64,000 bases of DNA, from positions 27,337,291 to 27,401,290 of the forward strand of contig NW_022145604.1 of the NCBI RefSeq assembly GCF_000002235.5. The letters run 5' to 3'. A program made the position numbers and the translations under genes. The stretch's first letter is position 1, and the number at the start of each line of letters is the position of its first letter. A model generated the notes under the pieces. It was given only the letters and a program-made list of their open reading frames with translations. It ran no database searches and was not told the DNA's origin. The stretch comes from Strongylocentrotus purpuratus (taxonomy: Eukaryota > Echinodermata > Echinoidea > Camarodonta > Strongylocentrotidae). Positions 43,659 to 55,766 of the stretch are shown here, in pieces.

Positions 43659-44739
43659 CCATCGAGAAAGTTATGAGAAGGCTCGTAAGACCGACATTGT
43701 TTGCATAGTAGGATGTCGGTCTCGTGGGCTGCAGCCGTCTACGTCCAAGTCGAAAAACACGTGGCGTAATTCGCCAAATAAAGACCAACACACCAGATAA
43801 AAGGAACTCGGGAATAATCAGCACCCAACCAATGCAAAAAGGGCTTCCATCATTACCCATTCTCGGCACGCAGCTCGCCTCCCATTCCCGGCGTTATTGA
43901 TCCGGTCATTCACTCGGAAGTATGTTGACGAATCAGGTCGTATGGATCGGGGAAACATAGCCAAGTATTTGTCATCGGATGTTAGTCAGGGATGTATGAA
44001 GGGTAAAGCAAACGCCCTTCATCCTCCACTTGGTGGAGGACGATCGAGGCAGGATGGAATTTGTTCTACGGTCAACGTCTTCGTTGGTAACGCAAATGAC
44101 TTAAAGATAAAGTTGAGGTATTGTAATGCAATTGTGAGCTTTGTATTATTAATATTACTATGCGTAGCAACAATGTTTCAAAATGCGTTTTATTTCTTAG
44201 ATGCCCAGGAATCGTCATAAATTATGATTGAACCAAATTAAAACATTGACAAAAAGGTTATGCCAAATGGGTGTAAACCCATGTACTCGTATCTGTGTGG
44301 AGTGATTTTCAGTATATGGGAGTTTCAGTGCAATCGCGTCAGTCATTTGATGATCCCGAGACCTCACACACACAATATGTATGCATGAATAATTAACATG
44401 ACCAAAGAACTAGACTATTCCCTTCATCACGCGATGTCAATCAGTACTCAACTCTATATTTAAAGACCATCATGTTCGATGATTGGCCTATGCAGCGCAT
44501 GACCAGACAAAGAAAAAGCAACAGAAGAGAGAATAATTACTATTCATTTCAATCAATTTTTTTCTTCTTTCAACATAGCAGTAAATCTCCTGTGTGGTGC
44601 TATTTTTAAGCGTTTTCGATTCCATTTGTTTGATTGCGCAGCCCATTCTATACGATCTAGAAAGCAAAAACAGATCTAGGAATATGATTTTAAAAAACAC
44701 AAACAAATTTCTGAAGGCATTTAGTATAGACACATATTT

Positions 44740-44742
<3 letters not shown>

Positions 44743-44774
<32 letters not shown>

Positions 44775-44790
44775 CTCTTTCTCTCTATCT
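44743..44790. repeat. CT microsatellite
   Basis: CT runs of about 45 bases with minor interruptions. Confidence 0.9.
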
Positions 44791-45302
44791 CAAATTCCTC
44801 CCTCTGTTCTTCGCTCCATTTCTTCTGGTTAACAATTCGCGCATGACTTGAAGATTAATGTGCCAATGGTTTGGGAATATTGATTAATGAGTGTCATCAT
44901 TACGTTCACGAGTTCAGCTCGTTTGGACGATTAGTCCCATTGCTTTGTTTTTGCGACTCCCTCTCGAAGGCAATCCACCAGATTTCCTTACCCCTATATG
45001 AGCCAGAAAAACTATGACCTCAACCAAACATAATATGTGGTATCGGATCAATTATTCGAACGTGAAATGGAGACCTTCTGCTCAGCAGAGAAGACAGGTT
45101 TCTGATTTGATGAGACATTTCCAAGTGCGACCTTGTGCTAACCTTCGTATTGATCAATCTATATCCTCACGCAAGCCTTGGTGAGGAAAGTCAGACGTCA
45201 TTCTTGAAGCGTTCATGCATGACGTGACATCAGCATTGTGAGAGAATGATGAAGGCTAAAACATGAAGAATTATCGTCAAGACTTAAAGGAATAGGAAGA
45301 AT

Positions 45303-45815
45303 AAAAGGGAAAGTCCATTCTGATATTAAATTGGTTTTAATAGAATCAGAAGAAATAGAGAAACAGGTCAGTGAAAGTTTTAGCAAAAACAATTAAAAAT
45401 AAGAAAGTTATACATTTTTGAAGGTGCAGTCAGTCAATCTGTTTAATAGGTATCTTGCGAGCTTTCCTCCCGTTAGCACTGTACACAAAAACTACAAGAC
45501 AATCTTCAATCGTACATCATCCTAGATATAGTTATTGCAAATATGTTTTAATACATCCCCTGAATGATACAAATATATTCCGTCATCAATAACTTAGAAA
45601 ATTAAAAATTATGAAATGTTCTGCACAAAGGAAATTGGAGAGGAGTCTGCAAGGTATGTCATAGTGTTGCCAATTTGTGTTTTTGTGGTGACAAATTCAA
45701 AATCTCATAACTTTCTTATTTTGTTTCGGTTATTGGTCAAATTTCACTAATTCGTTTCTCTCATGTTTTACTTTATGAATTGAAATCAAGTTAATATGAA
45801 GATGCCCCTTCCAAA
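45303..45815. mobile_element. MITE-like element, longer relative of 10028-10212
   Basis: AAAGGGAAAGTCCATTCTGA, TATTAAATTGGTTTTAATAG and GAAACAGGTCAGTG match the small element at 10028. The right end (AAGTTAATATGAAGATGCCC, CTTCC) is its inverse. No coding sequence. Confidence 0.8.
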
Positions 45816-46279
45816 AAGACCAACTGCAAGTATTGATAAACGTGGGCATTCAAATTTTCAAGGTAAAAGACATGATCAGTTAATAATTTCAAGAATTAGG
45901 GGAAAAGGAAGAATAAAGAAGACAGCTAAAAGTATTGATAAATATGCATTCAAAAGGTCAAGGTTAAAGACATGTTTAATAATGTCAAGACCTAGGGGAA
46001 AAGGACGAATTAGGAAGAACAACTACAAGTATTGATAAAAGAGGCATTCAAATGGCCAAGGTAAAAGACGTTACTAGAAAATGTCAAGTTTAGAGGAAAA
46101 GGAAGATTTAAGCAGACTTACTAAAGAGTATTGACAAAACATGTGGAATTTGAGGGAACGGTCTAGGTTAAAGAATTGCTCGAATGTCTAACTGTCAAGC
46201 TTTAAGAAATCTCTAGAAGGTAAGAAGGAAGATTCAAGAGGAAATACTAAACATTTTGTCAAGGAAAATCAACAACCCT

Positions 46280-46850
46280 GTGATTTTGAGAGGGAAAAAG
46301 AGAAAAAGGGGCAGAGAGAAAAGGAGCAGAGGATGGAAAACAGAAGTGTAGATAGGAAAATACAGGAAGTAAGGGGAGAGGTAGGGAGAGAGAAAGAGAG
46401 AGTAACGGAGGGAGAGGGATAGGGAAGAGAGAGGAAGACGACGGATAGAGAGGGAACGATAGAGAGGGTTGGAAATTGACGGGGGAAGATATGGGGAAAA
46501 CAGGAATGTAAGAGGGGCACAGAAGGGAAGAGAGTTGGACGGAGAAGGGGAAAGAGAAAGGGGGAAAATTAGAAGACAGAAAGGAAGATAGGGGTAAGAT
46601 AAAGATAATGGACTGAGAGGGAGAGAGAGAAAGAGAGAGAGAGAGAGATAGTCTGGCAGCAGCAGTAGTAGTAGTAGGAGTAGTAGGAATAGTAGTAGTA
46701 GTAGAAAGTGTGTGTGAGAGAGAGAGGGGAGAGAGATAGAGAGAGGGATAGACAGAGAGAGGGGGGAGAGGGCTGGGAAGTGAAGAGAGAAAGAGAGGGG
46801 AGGGGGTTATGGAAGAGGGGTAGATTGAAGGAGAGCGAGAGAGTTACATC
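46280..46850. repeat. GA-rich tract with AGT/AGC triplet run
   Basis: GA-rich microsatellite DNA; a triplet run (AGC then AGT) lies at about 46657-46702. Confidence 0.9.
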
Positions 46851-46966
46851 ATTGATTGATCTGTTCGATCTGTACACAAATTGGTTTCTGTCATTCGCTC
46901 ATTCATTGGATGGATGAGATCCTTAAGGAGTTTGCATTCTAGCCATTCCGTTATACCCCTGTCACA

Positions 46967-47372
46967 CCAACGAGACCGACACCAGACCGACAAACATGAC
47001 AACAGACCGATTGCTAAACAACGACGAGACCGACACCAGACCGACAACAGACCGATTGCCGAATAACGACGAGACCGACATCAGACCGACAACAAGTCGA
47101 TTGTCGATTGACGACGAGACCGACATCAGACCGACAACAGATCGATTGCCGAATAACGACGAGACCGTCACCAGACAGACAACAGGTCAATTGCCGTACA
47201 ACGACGAGACCGACATTAGACCGACAACAGACCGATTGAGGAGACCCACACCAGACCGAAAAACGTGGCAATATACCGACTGCTGAACAACAACGAGCCT
47301 GACATCAGGCCTACAACACGTCGATTGCCGAAAAACGACGAGACCGACATCAGACCGACCACAGCGACCAAG
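46967..47372. repeat. 42-bp minisatellite, about nine units
   Basis: The unit core is CGACGAGACCGACATCAGAC, CGACAACAGACCGATTGCC, GAATAA. The unit length is a multiple of three, so open frames appear on both strands (ETDIRPTTDRLPNND on +). Units differ at several sites and some are shorter. No gene is implied. Confidence 0.9.
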
Positions 47373-48752
47373 CACAACACATTCTATTACCCCTGAAAGT
47401 CCAAGAATCAGTCGGTTTGGCGGTGTGACTGAGGAGTTCTTTTAAAAGAGACTGAGGGTGGCTATTAAACACGATTGGTTCAAAGTATGTTATGCGCCGC
47501 GGGTTTGTATGCATTGTTTTGTGATCGGGCAATGACTGGCATGATTGGACTGTAATGCTTTAAAAAAAACCTAGAAGAAGTTTCATGAAAATAAAAATAG
47601 ACGAATCTCCGCGTTTGCAGTGATTCCAGTGAACATGGTAAAAGTAGCAAAATAAGTAGTTATGTTGTACGCCGCCTAGCATGCCTAGGAGGAATAATTT
47701 AGATTGAAAAAATATCGTGTAAGGGTTTCTTTCGTTAATGTAGATGTGTATTGATAATCTGAAGGGACCAGAACAACAACATAAAAAGTCAGATAATTAA
47801 GTACCAAAATGAGTTTTTAGAATACCGGGGGTCGAAATGTTGTCAGAGAGCATTAGCCTTCATCCAAACAAAAGTCGGGTGAAAAATGAGAGGAAGCAGA
47901 AGGAGATGAAACGAAAGAGAGGGAGAGAGGGAGAGAGAGATTAGGTAGAAATGCTGGTGGAAAAAGTAAGGCTAATCTTAAGAGCTCATTAAGATTTTGA
48001 TTACATTCTTTGATGTTGCTGGAATTACCCTCTTTCCCTTTGGATGCCCTCCCGCATGTCTCCGCCATGATGTTATCCCCTCTTGTTGTTCCCTTGTCTG
48101 AAATTCAGCTGACCTTTTAAGGGTAGTTCTAAGCAGAGGACATTAAAATTTACATTAAATCGCATCCCAAGCGTTCCAAAGAGAGCATTTGCGATTAGCT
48201 CAATCAACCGGCCTTATTCCAACTTGATTTATTGAGTGCCTTATGCATTTGACTTGGGATTAACAAGAAAAGTCAATGAGATTTATAGAAAAGTACAGCT
48301 CGAATTACCCATCGGCATGCTCGCTCTAAAATGGAGCAGGACAATATCAAAATGCACATGCAATTTATCAGAAGCAGTGCATTTGGGAGTCGGTTACGCC
48401 GCCAGGTCTCATCCAATATTTAAAAGAAGTGGGTGCGGTAAATGTGTACATTTTGATTACATGAAGTTTGCCACTCTGAAAGTTTGCGGTCGAAGTTTCC
48501 GTGCATTTATTTTAAAGGTATCAGTTAACAATATTTCTAGTTTTTTAAGGGAAATTCGTGCTTGTGAAATGCTATGGCTGAAGCCCATGTAGTTTTGATA
48601 GGACCCAAAATAATTTTCTGGCAATCGGACAAATAATAATAAGATTTTAAATTTTGTAATAAATCTTTGATTAAACTGACACAGTCGTATAAAAAGGAAA
48701 GATATATCCATATATTTAAACACTTAAACCTCACTCCTTAACCACCCATAAA

Positions 48753-48756
<4 letters not shown>

Positions 48757-48802
<46 letters not shown>

Positions 48803-48925
48803 ACTGTCATTCTGTCTTTCTCATCTTTACCTCTGTCCACCACTCTTTCCCTTCTGTAGCACTACTGTCTATTTTGCATTTTTATGCTTTCTCTCTCCCT
48901 TTCTCTCTCTCTCTCTCTCTCTTCC
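48757..48925. repeat. CT microsatellites
   Basis: CT runs at about 48757-48801 and 48889-48924. A further block lies at 49561-49643. Confidence 0.9.
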
Positions 48926-49581
48926 ATGATTTCTGTGTTTTATCAAAGATTCCTCTTGCTATAATATAAAACCGCAAGATATGTTTCAGATTGCGGATCT
49001 GATGCGAGGGAAATTCCCTCACGCAGTCCATCATAAATCTGTCGTGACTGTTCTTCCTCGCTGATCTAACATTCATCATTTCATTGTTCTCATTAAAGAG
49101 ATATACGATATTGGGAAAATAGGAGAAATGGAAACATCGATACACTAATGTGCCGATTGTTTCACGGTCAAGATACGACATGGCCGCAGATAAATGATTA
49201 GGGTAATTCTGGATGGTAGGTTGCTACATGTTTGGTACGTACCAATCAATAGACCCCCTCGCCCCTCCCCACCCCACTACCAAGGACTATTGCGTTTCGA
49301 AATAATTAATATCCTGATAACTACTATCGTTCAAAATACCTTTATCATCATCATTATCATCTTGACTATGAACACTCACACCAAATGACATTCAAAGAGA
49401 AAACAGACTTCCTTATTATTGTTGGTTTTAAAAAACACGGAACAAACGTGTTTCAAGCTGGTCAATTGTGTCGGATTAATGTAAATGGGAACAGCAATAA
49501 ACCAATAAGATTTATTCAGAGTTCTATTTTTTTATATTTTAAATGAAAGTGTACTTGTATTTCTCTCTCTCTCTCTCTCTT

Positions 49582-49643
<62 letters not shown>

Positions 49644-49741
49644 TATCCCTTCATGAAACCCATGTTATTGGTTATCAAATACATCAGATTTTGCAGGATT
49701 GCGCTTGTTCAGAACACGTTTATAAAACTCCATATTTTTTG

Positions 49742-49812
49742 CGGCATGAGTGTCATTTTTGATAGACATGGCGCATTATAAATGTTCACTCTTATTATTA
49801 TTATTATTATTG
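49742..49812. mobile_element. SINE/LINE 3' tail with ATT repeats
   Basis: GACATGGCGCATTATAAATG followed by (ATT)n, the same tail type as at 28324-28392. The body is not recognisable. Confidence 0.5.
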
Positions 49813-50897
49813 ACTAACCTAGGAACGGTAAAGAAACAACTGGATAGAGGTGATGTGTCTTAAGATATATTTTCATTTCAATCGTTCAACTCGCTCTCTG
49901 CCAACAGAGGTTTCGTATTTCGTTTTCATCGGACGAAAATCAATTCCCTGATGATGAAAATGCATTAAAATTTCATTCTCCAGGTATTCCGCACTGATTA
50001 ATGACATCTTCTAAAGATAGTCTGGAGTTGCGACGGATATTTATTTTTTAAGAATCCTCCTAAAAAAATTAAATGATGTAATGTGTTTAATAAGACAAAA
50101 AGATTATCAGGCTAAGACAAATGTGTCGGAGTAATCAGCATAATCAGCAACAAGTTTAGTGATGGACGAATAAGGATTAGGGAAGCTTGTTAGTAGTCCC
50201 ATCATCATGTCCACATGTCTGCCGGCGCTTTGTATTGTATTTGGTTTCCATCGAAGTTGTCGTATTTTGGTCCAACAAACGCATTAAATACTGCAATTAA
50301 CAATTCAGAATAAGATAAGCGCCTTCTTTAGGTATACAGTTCCATTACCTGTACGCCCGTGATCCCCTTTAAAGAAAAGAGGTCCTACAACCTAACACTG
50401 CGGGACGTGCCGGGCGGGCAGGAAAGACGAGATCGAGACAGGAAACTGCCAGAGTCGGTAATGACATGGAATTAAATACATGAAAATTGATGCCGCTTCG
50501 GAGCTCTGCCATTAAAACGTGACGATTCGGTCGGGAAGAGAAAGGGGGAGGGTACTGGTCGAGGTTGACAGAATGAGAACCCGAGCACATAAAACGATTT
50601 TACCGTTCAGTGTGTCTCTCGCTTACATCATGTTATCTTTGTTTTCTCTTGAAGATATCGCTTGTCTTCTTTCCTTCTCATATCTATTCCGCTTCTAGAA
50701 CGTAACGACAGCCTTTCCCCCTCGCTGTTCCCCTCCCTTCTTGCTATGGCTACAGTCTATGCGCTGCCCAGTCGTGATCTCATGCCATTGCTTTTACTAA
50801 AAAGAACTAATGGGATATTTCGAAGATTTAACCTTTTGCAAAGTTGCATCTAGTAGGGTCATCATTGGCAATTATTCATTTATGAATATGCATGTAT

Positions 50898-50985
50898 ATG
50901 TGTAAAGCGCCATGAGCGTCAGAGCCTGGCGGATACCGGCGCTACACAGTATAAATATCTACAGTGTTATTATTTATTATCATAT
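50898..50985. mobile_element. SINE/LINE 3' tail
   Basis: GTGTAAAGCGCCATGAGCGT, CGGCGCTACACAGTATAAAT, then TTATTATTTATT. It has the GCGC-stem form described for the other tails. Confidence 0.55.
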
Positions 50986-51344
50986 AAGAAAGTATTTCTT
51001 ATACTAATCTAACGAAACATTTATTTCCAGAAGACAACTCGAGTGGACTTGAGTTGGAAATATCGACGTTAACCATCCTACATATAATTCTTCGCCGTAA
51101 AAGTGGTCCCTTTATTTTTTTCTTCTCTTTCAGGAAGTTCACCTTCCATTAGGGTGGCTCAAGTACTCAGATGGATAAAGAAAACATCATGCAGGGTTCT
51201 GCTTGATAGCGGCCTACTGGATGAATATAATGAATAGTGTATTCAAGGACGCGTTATCTGAATGTGACCTAAGTGATTGTGGTCCCTGGAGAAAAATGTC
51301 CATACTCGATCAGCTATAAGGAGCAGTTCCCACTAAACACCTGT

Positions 51345-51545
51345 ATCGAAGAGTTCGGTAGAGCAGTGGTCTCGTAATCCGGTGACCCGGGTTCGAAACC
51401 AAGGCGATGCGCTAGTGCCCTCTGTTAAGGCATTGATCCTCATTACCAGGTCCCTCGGAGAGGACCTAAAGCCGTCGGCCGTCTGGTTGCTTACTAACAA
51501 GCATTTATGCTTTCTTAGCAGTCAGGTAAAATAAACCACCACCAC
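51345..51545 (+). mobile_element. tRNA-derived SINE
   Basis: The A-box-like GTTCGGTAGAGCAGTGG (51353-51369) and the B-box GGGTTCGAAACC (51389-51400) lie at tRNA spacing. The tail (CTGTTAAGGCATTGATCCTC, CAGGTCCCTCGGAGAGGACC, AGTCAGGTAAAATAAACCAC) is SINE-like. Pol III promoter boxes look intact. The tRNA cloverleaf is not maintained, so it is not counted as a tRNA gene. Confidence 0.85.
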
Positions 51546-52954
51546 AATGTGATCAACAATGTCAAGAGTTTCGACCTACCGTCGTCTTCCTTCAGAGGTC
51601 TACGGAGGGGGATAAAGCAAGTTGAACAGGTTGAATCTTGCCCTCTACATTTAATTCTGAATTCGTTTTGGACATTTTGTATTTCCCCGTTCTCGTTCCA
51701 GATCAGATCCAATGCCCTTTTGCGCAGGTCAAGGAGCTAAACACAAGGGTTCTGCCCCAATGCAAGGCAGTTTGGAAGCCTTCTTTTTAGTGAAAAAAAA
51801 TGGTGTGAACAAGCCTGATTACCCAATCATACATGTTGCAAAGCTTGCTTCATGTTCATAACAAATACAGGAGAAAAGTTACCCTCTTAACACTGCCGCT
51901 TATTTAAGTAGGTACTCACCATATTTTAGAGAAACAAATTGGATGGACAAGTCCGATACCTCCTTTATACTACTAGTTAATATACATGTTACACTGCTAA
52001 TATGTTTATTACAAACACCGGAAAAAATTACCCAATAAAATATGGCGGCTGATATGTTAATGAACCAAGTTTATTACAACGAGGCGTGTAAGTCTCATCT
52101 AAAGCGAGATTAACCTTTTCTCGGCGAAGACAAGGTGTAATAATATAGATCAACAAACCCATCAACTTCATATGACAGTAAGTATTATTCGAGCGTCAGA
52201 CTTCTCTTAATATAAAAAAAAAGTAATAAGTACGGGGAAGATAACATTATTCAGTGTAGCATCAGGTTTTTGGTTATCTGACGGGACGTGCCGGAGTGAA
52301 AGCAAATTCAGAGGGACACAATTGGGGTATGCATAATGGTAGGGTTGAGTACGGATGTGAAAAGGGGGTTAATGAAGAAAAAATGAAAGATGAAAAATTG
52401 GTTAAAGAAGAAAATCGAGGAAGAAAGAAATGGGAAAGGAAATTGGCGAGAGGTAGAAAGCAGGAAGCCGAGATAAGGGAGCGGGAATAAGTCAAAGGAA
52501 TAGCGCAATATCTGAAGAAAAATATTCGCAGGGATATTTAGAATTCATTTTAACTGACAGAAGGCAAAGGTAGTTAGATGAGATAAAGGAGAGAAAAGGA
52601 GACGGCTATCTCACGTATAGATAGCCAGACAAATATAAATTGGGGGGGGGGGCAAAGAGAGAGGGGAAAGATACATTAATAAATAAAGTCTTGCCAAAGG
52701 GCATTAGTACATCACCGGGGCTTGAACCATGACTTTTGTGTTTCCAGTCGAGTGTTGTAAAGAGCACTCGACTACAACACCTTAACTTGATGTAAAACAA
52801 AATGATATACCCGATATTATAATATAACAAACACAAATTCAGGAAATTGAAACAGTTCACGAGGTTCACAAATAGTTAAATTTCGATTCTAATTCACTTC
52901 AGAGGTTAGAAAACAATATTCAATAGTGTCTCCTGAAATCGACAAAATGTGCGT

Positions 52955-53042
52955 GTGCGTTGTGTGTGTGCATGTGTGTGTGTGCGCGCGCGTGTGAATT
53001 GTGTGTGTGCGTCCGTGTATTGTGTGTGTGCGTGTGTGTGTA
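52955..53042. repeat. GT microsatellite
   Basis: GT repeats with GC and TGTGCGT variants. Confidence 0.92.
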
Positions 53043-55189
53043 AACATATAGCTACATTACTGTGTTGCATTCTTTCATGACTAGTTGGCGCAATCTACGG
53101 TAGATATGAAATCCTTCTTATCGGAATAAAACAACATCAACAAGTAGTCATCCATTTGTTAAATTGCGACTCGTCATGAAGGAAATCCATGTATCATATG
53201 TTTCTTGATTGTTGTTCAGTATTTGTTTTCTTTTCTTTGTCCAGTCTCTCTACATTTTTTATTTCACTAATATGTGTTGTATTACTCCACTTTCTCGCTA
53301 TTTAATAATGTAATCATCCATTGTCTAGACGCCAAGATAAAACCCAAAACTAATCGCAACATACCATGGTAAAACATTCAACACGGTTAATGTGTCCGCT
53401 TAAAGGGTGTTGAAGTCTTACCATTGGTGAGGTACGCATGGATAGGATGAGGGGCGGGGTAGACGGGGGCATCAATCTTACTCGGTGGTTGAAGTAAGAA
53501 TCATAAAGGCCAACGATTACAGGGACGGTGGGGTGAGATTCATCTTTACGTTCCCTTCCCCTTCTTCATTTTTTCCTTCTCATTTTCTCTCCATCATTTC
53601 TTATTCGCTGTAAAACGGAGGAGGGGCCAGGGGCCCCCATACTCCCCCTCATTAGCTACGCCAATGAACGTGGGTGTATCTGGTCAAACCCTTCTGCAGA
53701 CTTGATCTTCTTCTGGTCTAAATTAAGTGAATATCAACAGCCATCTTCTTCCAGGCGTTAAGGTGGGGATAATTCGTGACGCATCGTCGACGTAAGATCA
53801 CAACTCCAATATATTTTACACATATCTCCATAAAACGGTCCATTTTATTGACACTAATGGGGCGCGATAATCGGTGAAGCGTGTGCATCTTTAAGACAAC
53901 ATGCTTGTTGTTCCTTTGACATACCAAAGAGTTTCTACCTGATATATAGACGTTATTATAATGCTGAATCCTGTATGATAATCAGGCAAAGTGTGTCTTG
54001 TCATCCAAAGATGATTATTCACATGTCCTTTAAAAACACATTTGGTTTCTTTAAAAAATATTATACAAAATAATTCCGCAATAATATTTCATTTTAAAGC
54101 TAAACTAAAATACCATCCATAAGATTTTTCGTGGGATATGCGTCCTTCAAAAGTATTGTATCTTTTTTCTTTCATTTTCGATGGCGTCTTCTTTGCTTCC
54201 GGTAACAAGGTCACTGTCCTAGGACTGACCCGCAATGCCATTAAGTTACAATGATTACAATCGATTCTCCTATCTTTGGCTTTGCTACTTTCCCCTCTTT
54301 GTCTGCGTGGCCATTAGTTATGATAATCCAAATCTAATAGGAAAAGCTACAATCATTCCGCTAAGATGTAAACTTAATTGAAAAACAAAACAAGCTGATG
54401 CCGTCCAGTCATTCACATTTAGTTAGGGACCATTTGCAGCCAAGCAGAAGTACATTAGTCCGCGGGTTTTTTCCTAGAAGAATTTACCGCAAATCTGGAA
54501 TTTAATTAAGTAATTTGCCTGGTTTTCTTGATCCTCTATACCCCATGAGCCTCTTTGAAAAGTGTCGTCTTTGATAAAAAACCCATCGTGATTAAGGTTA
54601 GATTAGCATTACTTTAGGGGGAAGTTATAATGGATTCAAGGCGTATCGATATCGCCAGCGATTAGGCATATTCGCTAATGTTTGGGACAATAGTCGACGA
54701 AGGATCATATCCTCGTCCAAGTAAAGTCTTGTCGCCAAACAAAAAATCAAAAATTACTGACAAATGACCAACTGATGATTATCTACAAACGGTATCAAAT
54801 ATATCGTCGTTTATATCACTCATATAACTTGAATATGTTACAAACAGAGGAAGAGATGCGTCTATTTGTCTTTTAAATGTTAGTATATTCCTCTAGCCGA
54901 GACATATGGCATTGAAGCATTCTTGATCAATCTCCTATTTCGAAGCAATTTTCTCACCCATCGATTTTGACCACTCATTTTGATCAATGAATCTCTCATA
55001 CTCATTAAATTCAGTGATAGCCGTTGGGCGCAGGGAAAGGTTGTGGCGGAGGTTTATTTGATAATCTTTACCCGACTCTGCATCTGAAATATTCATCTGA
55101 TTGTTCTGGCAACAAGGAACATCTCATTACACTAGGAGTATAAATTCAAGCTAGTCATTTATGCGTGCGTGTGCATTTTAAATTTATAT

Positions 55190-55378
55190 TTATGTTATAA
55201 TTTACTTGTATATAGGGTCCCGATTACAAGCAGTCTTGCTTCTCAGAGACCCTGACCATTATTACTTGTGTATGTTGTTGTTATTTGATATCATTCTTCT
55301 AGTGTGTAGATGTTTTGTATATATATATTTTTTTTTTATGATCAATAAATGAAGGGACTTCCTTCCTATTCAATTTAA
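55190..55378 (+). mobile_element. Probable LINE 3' end
   Basis: TATATAGGGTCCCGATTACA, AGCAGTCTTGCTTCTCAGAG, then AT-rich DNA with AATAAATGAA. The hairpin-like GGGTCCC / GGGACC style tail and terminal AATAAA suit a non-LTR element. The family is not assigned. Confidence 0.4.
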
Positions 55379-55684
55379 TTCAATACCTCTCTTTCACTGG
55401 GTGCAGATGTGTAGTTGATTTAACACAAAGGTGACCAGAGGTCAACTGTAGCACATGATACGGGCTTTTAAACCTTACATGCCCAGTTCTTGGATATTGA
55501 GCGCAATGCATTTCTTGAGAAATAGTGTTACGAATAACGGATCAAATTACCCTCTCCCCTCAACCCAGAGATTAAAAATAAATCAATCGCTTCTAAGATT
55601 GTAAACACAGGCCAATCATTCCCCCATTTTATCCACGTAGTACCGCTTTCTATTTTCGCAAGAGGACACCTTGCTTACATCCGC

Positions 55685-55766
55685 CCAGTTTAGCCGGGGG
55701 TCCCCCAGGGATCAGCGCTAGGACCTCTTCTATTCGCTCACATTTCAACAGCGCTAGTACATTGAG
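55685..55766 (+). pseudogene. LINE reverse-transcriptase fragment
   Basis: The frame from about 55694 reads PGVPQGSALGPLLFAHISTA. GVPQGSxLGPLLF is the signature of the fourth conserved block of non-LTR (CR1/L2/Jockey-type) reverse transcriptases. In-frame stops lie just before it and about three residues after it, so only a short decayed piece remains. Confidence 0.85.

Noticed and set aside
46996-47286. Repeat protein on + (ETDIRPTTDRLPNND) or its - strand counterpart
   Set aside because: Both strands are open because the minisatellite unit is 42 bp; no start context, splice sites or domain.
51351-51420. tRNA gene
   Set aside because: A- and B-boxes are present but the acceptor stem and cloverleaf are not; a SINE body follows directly.
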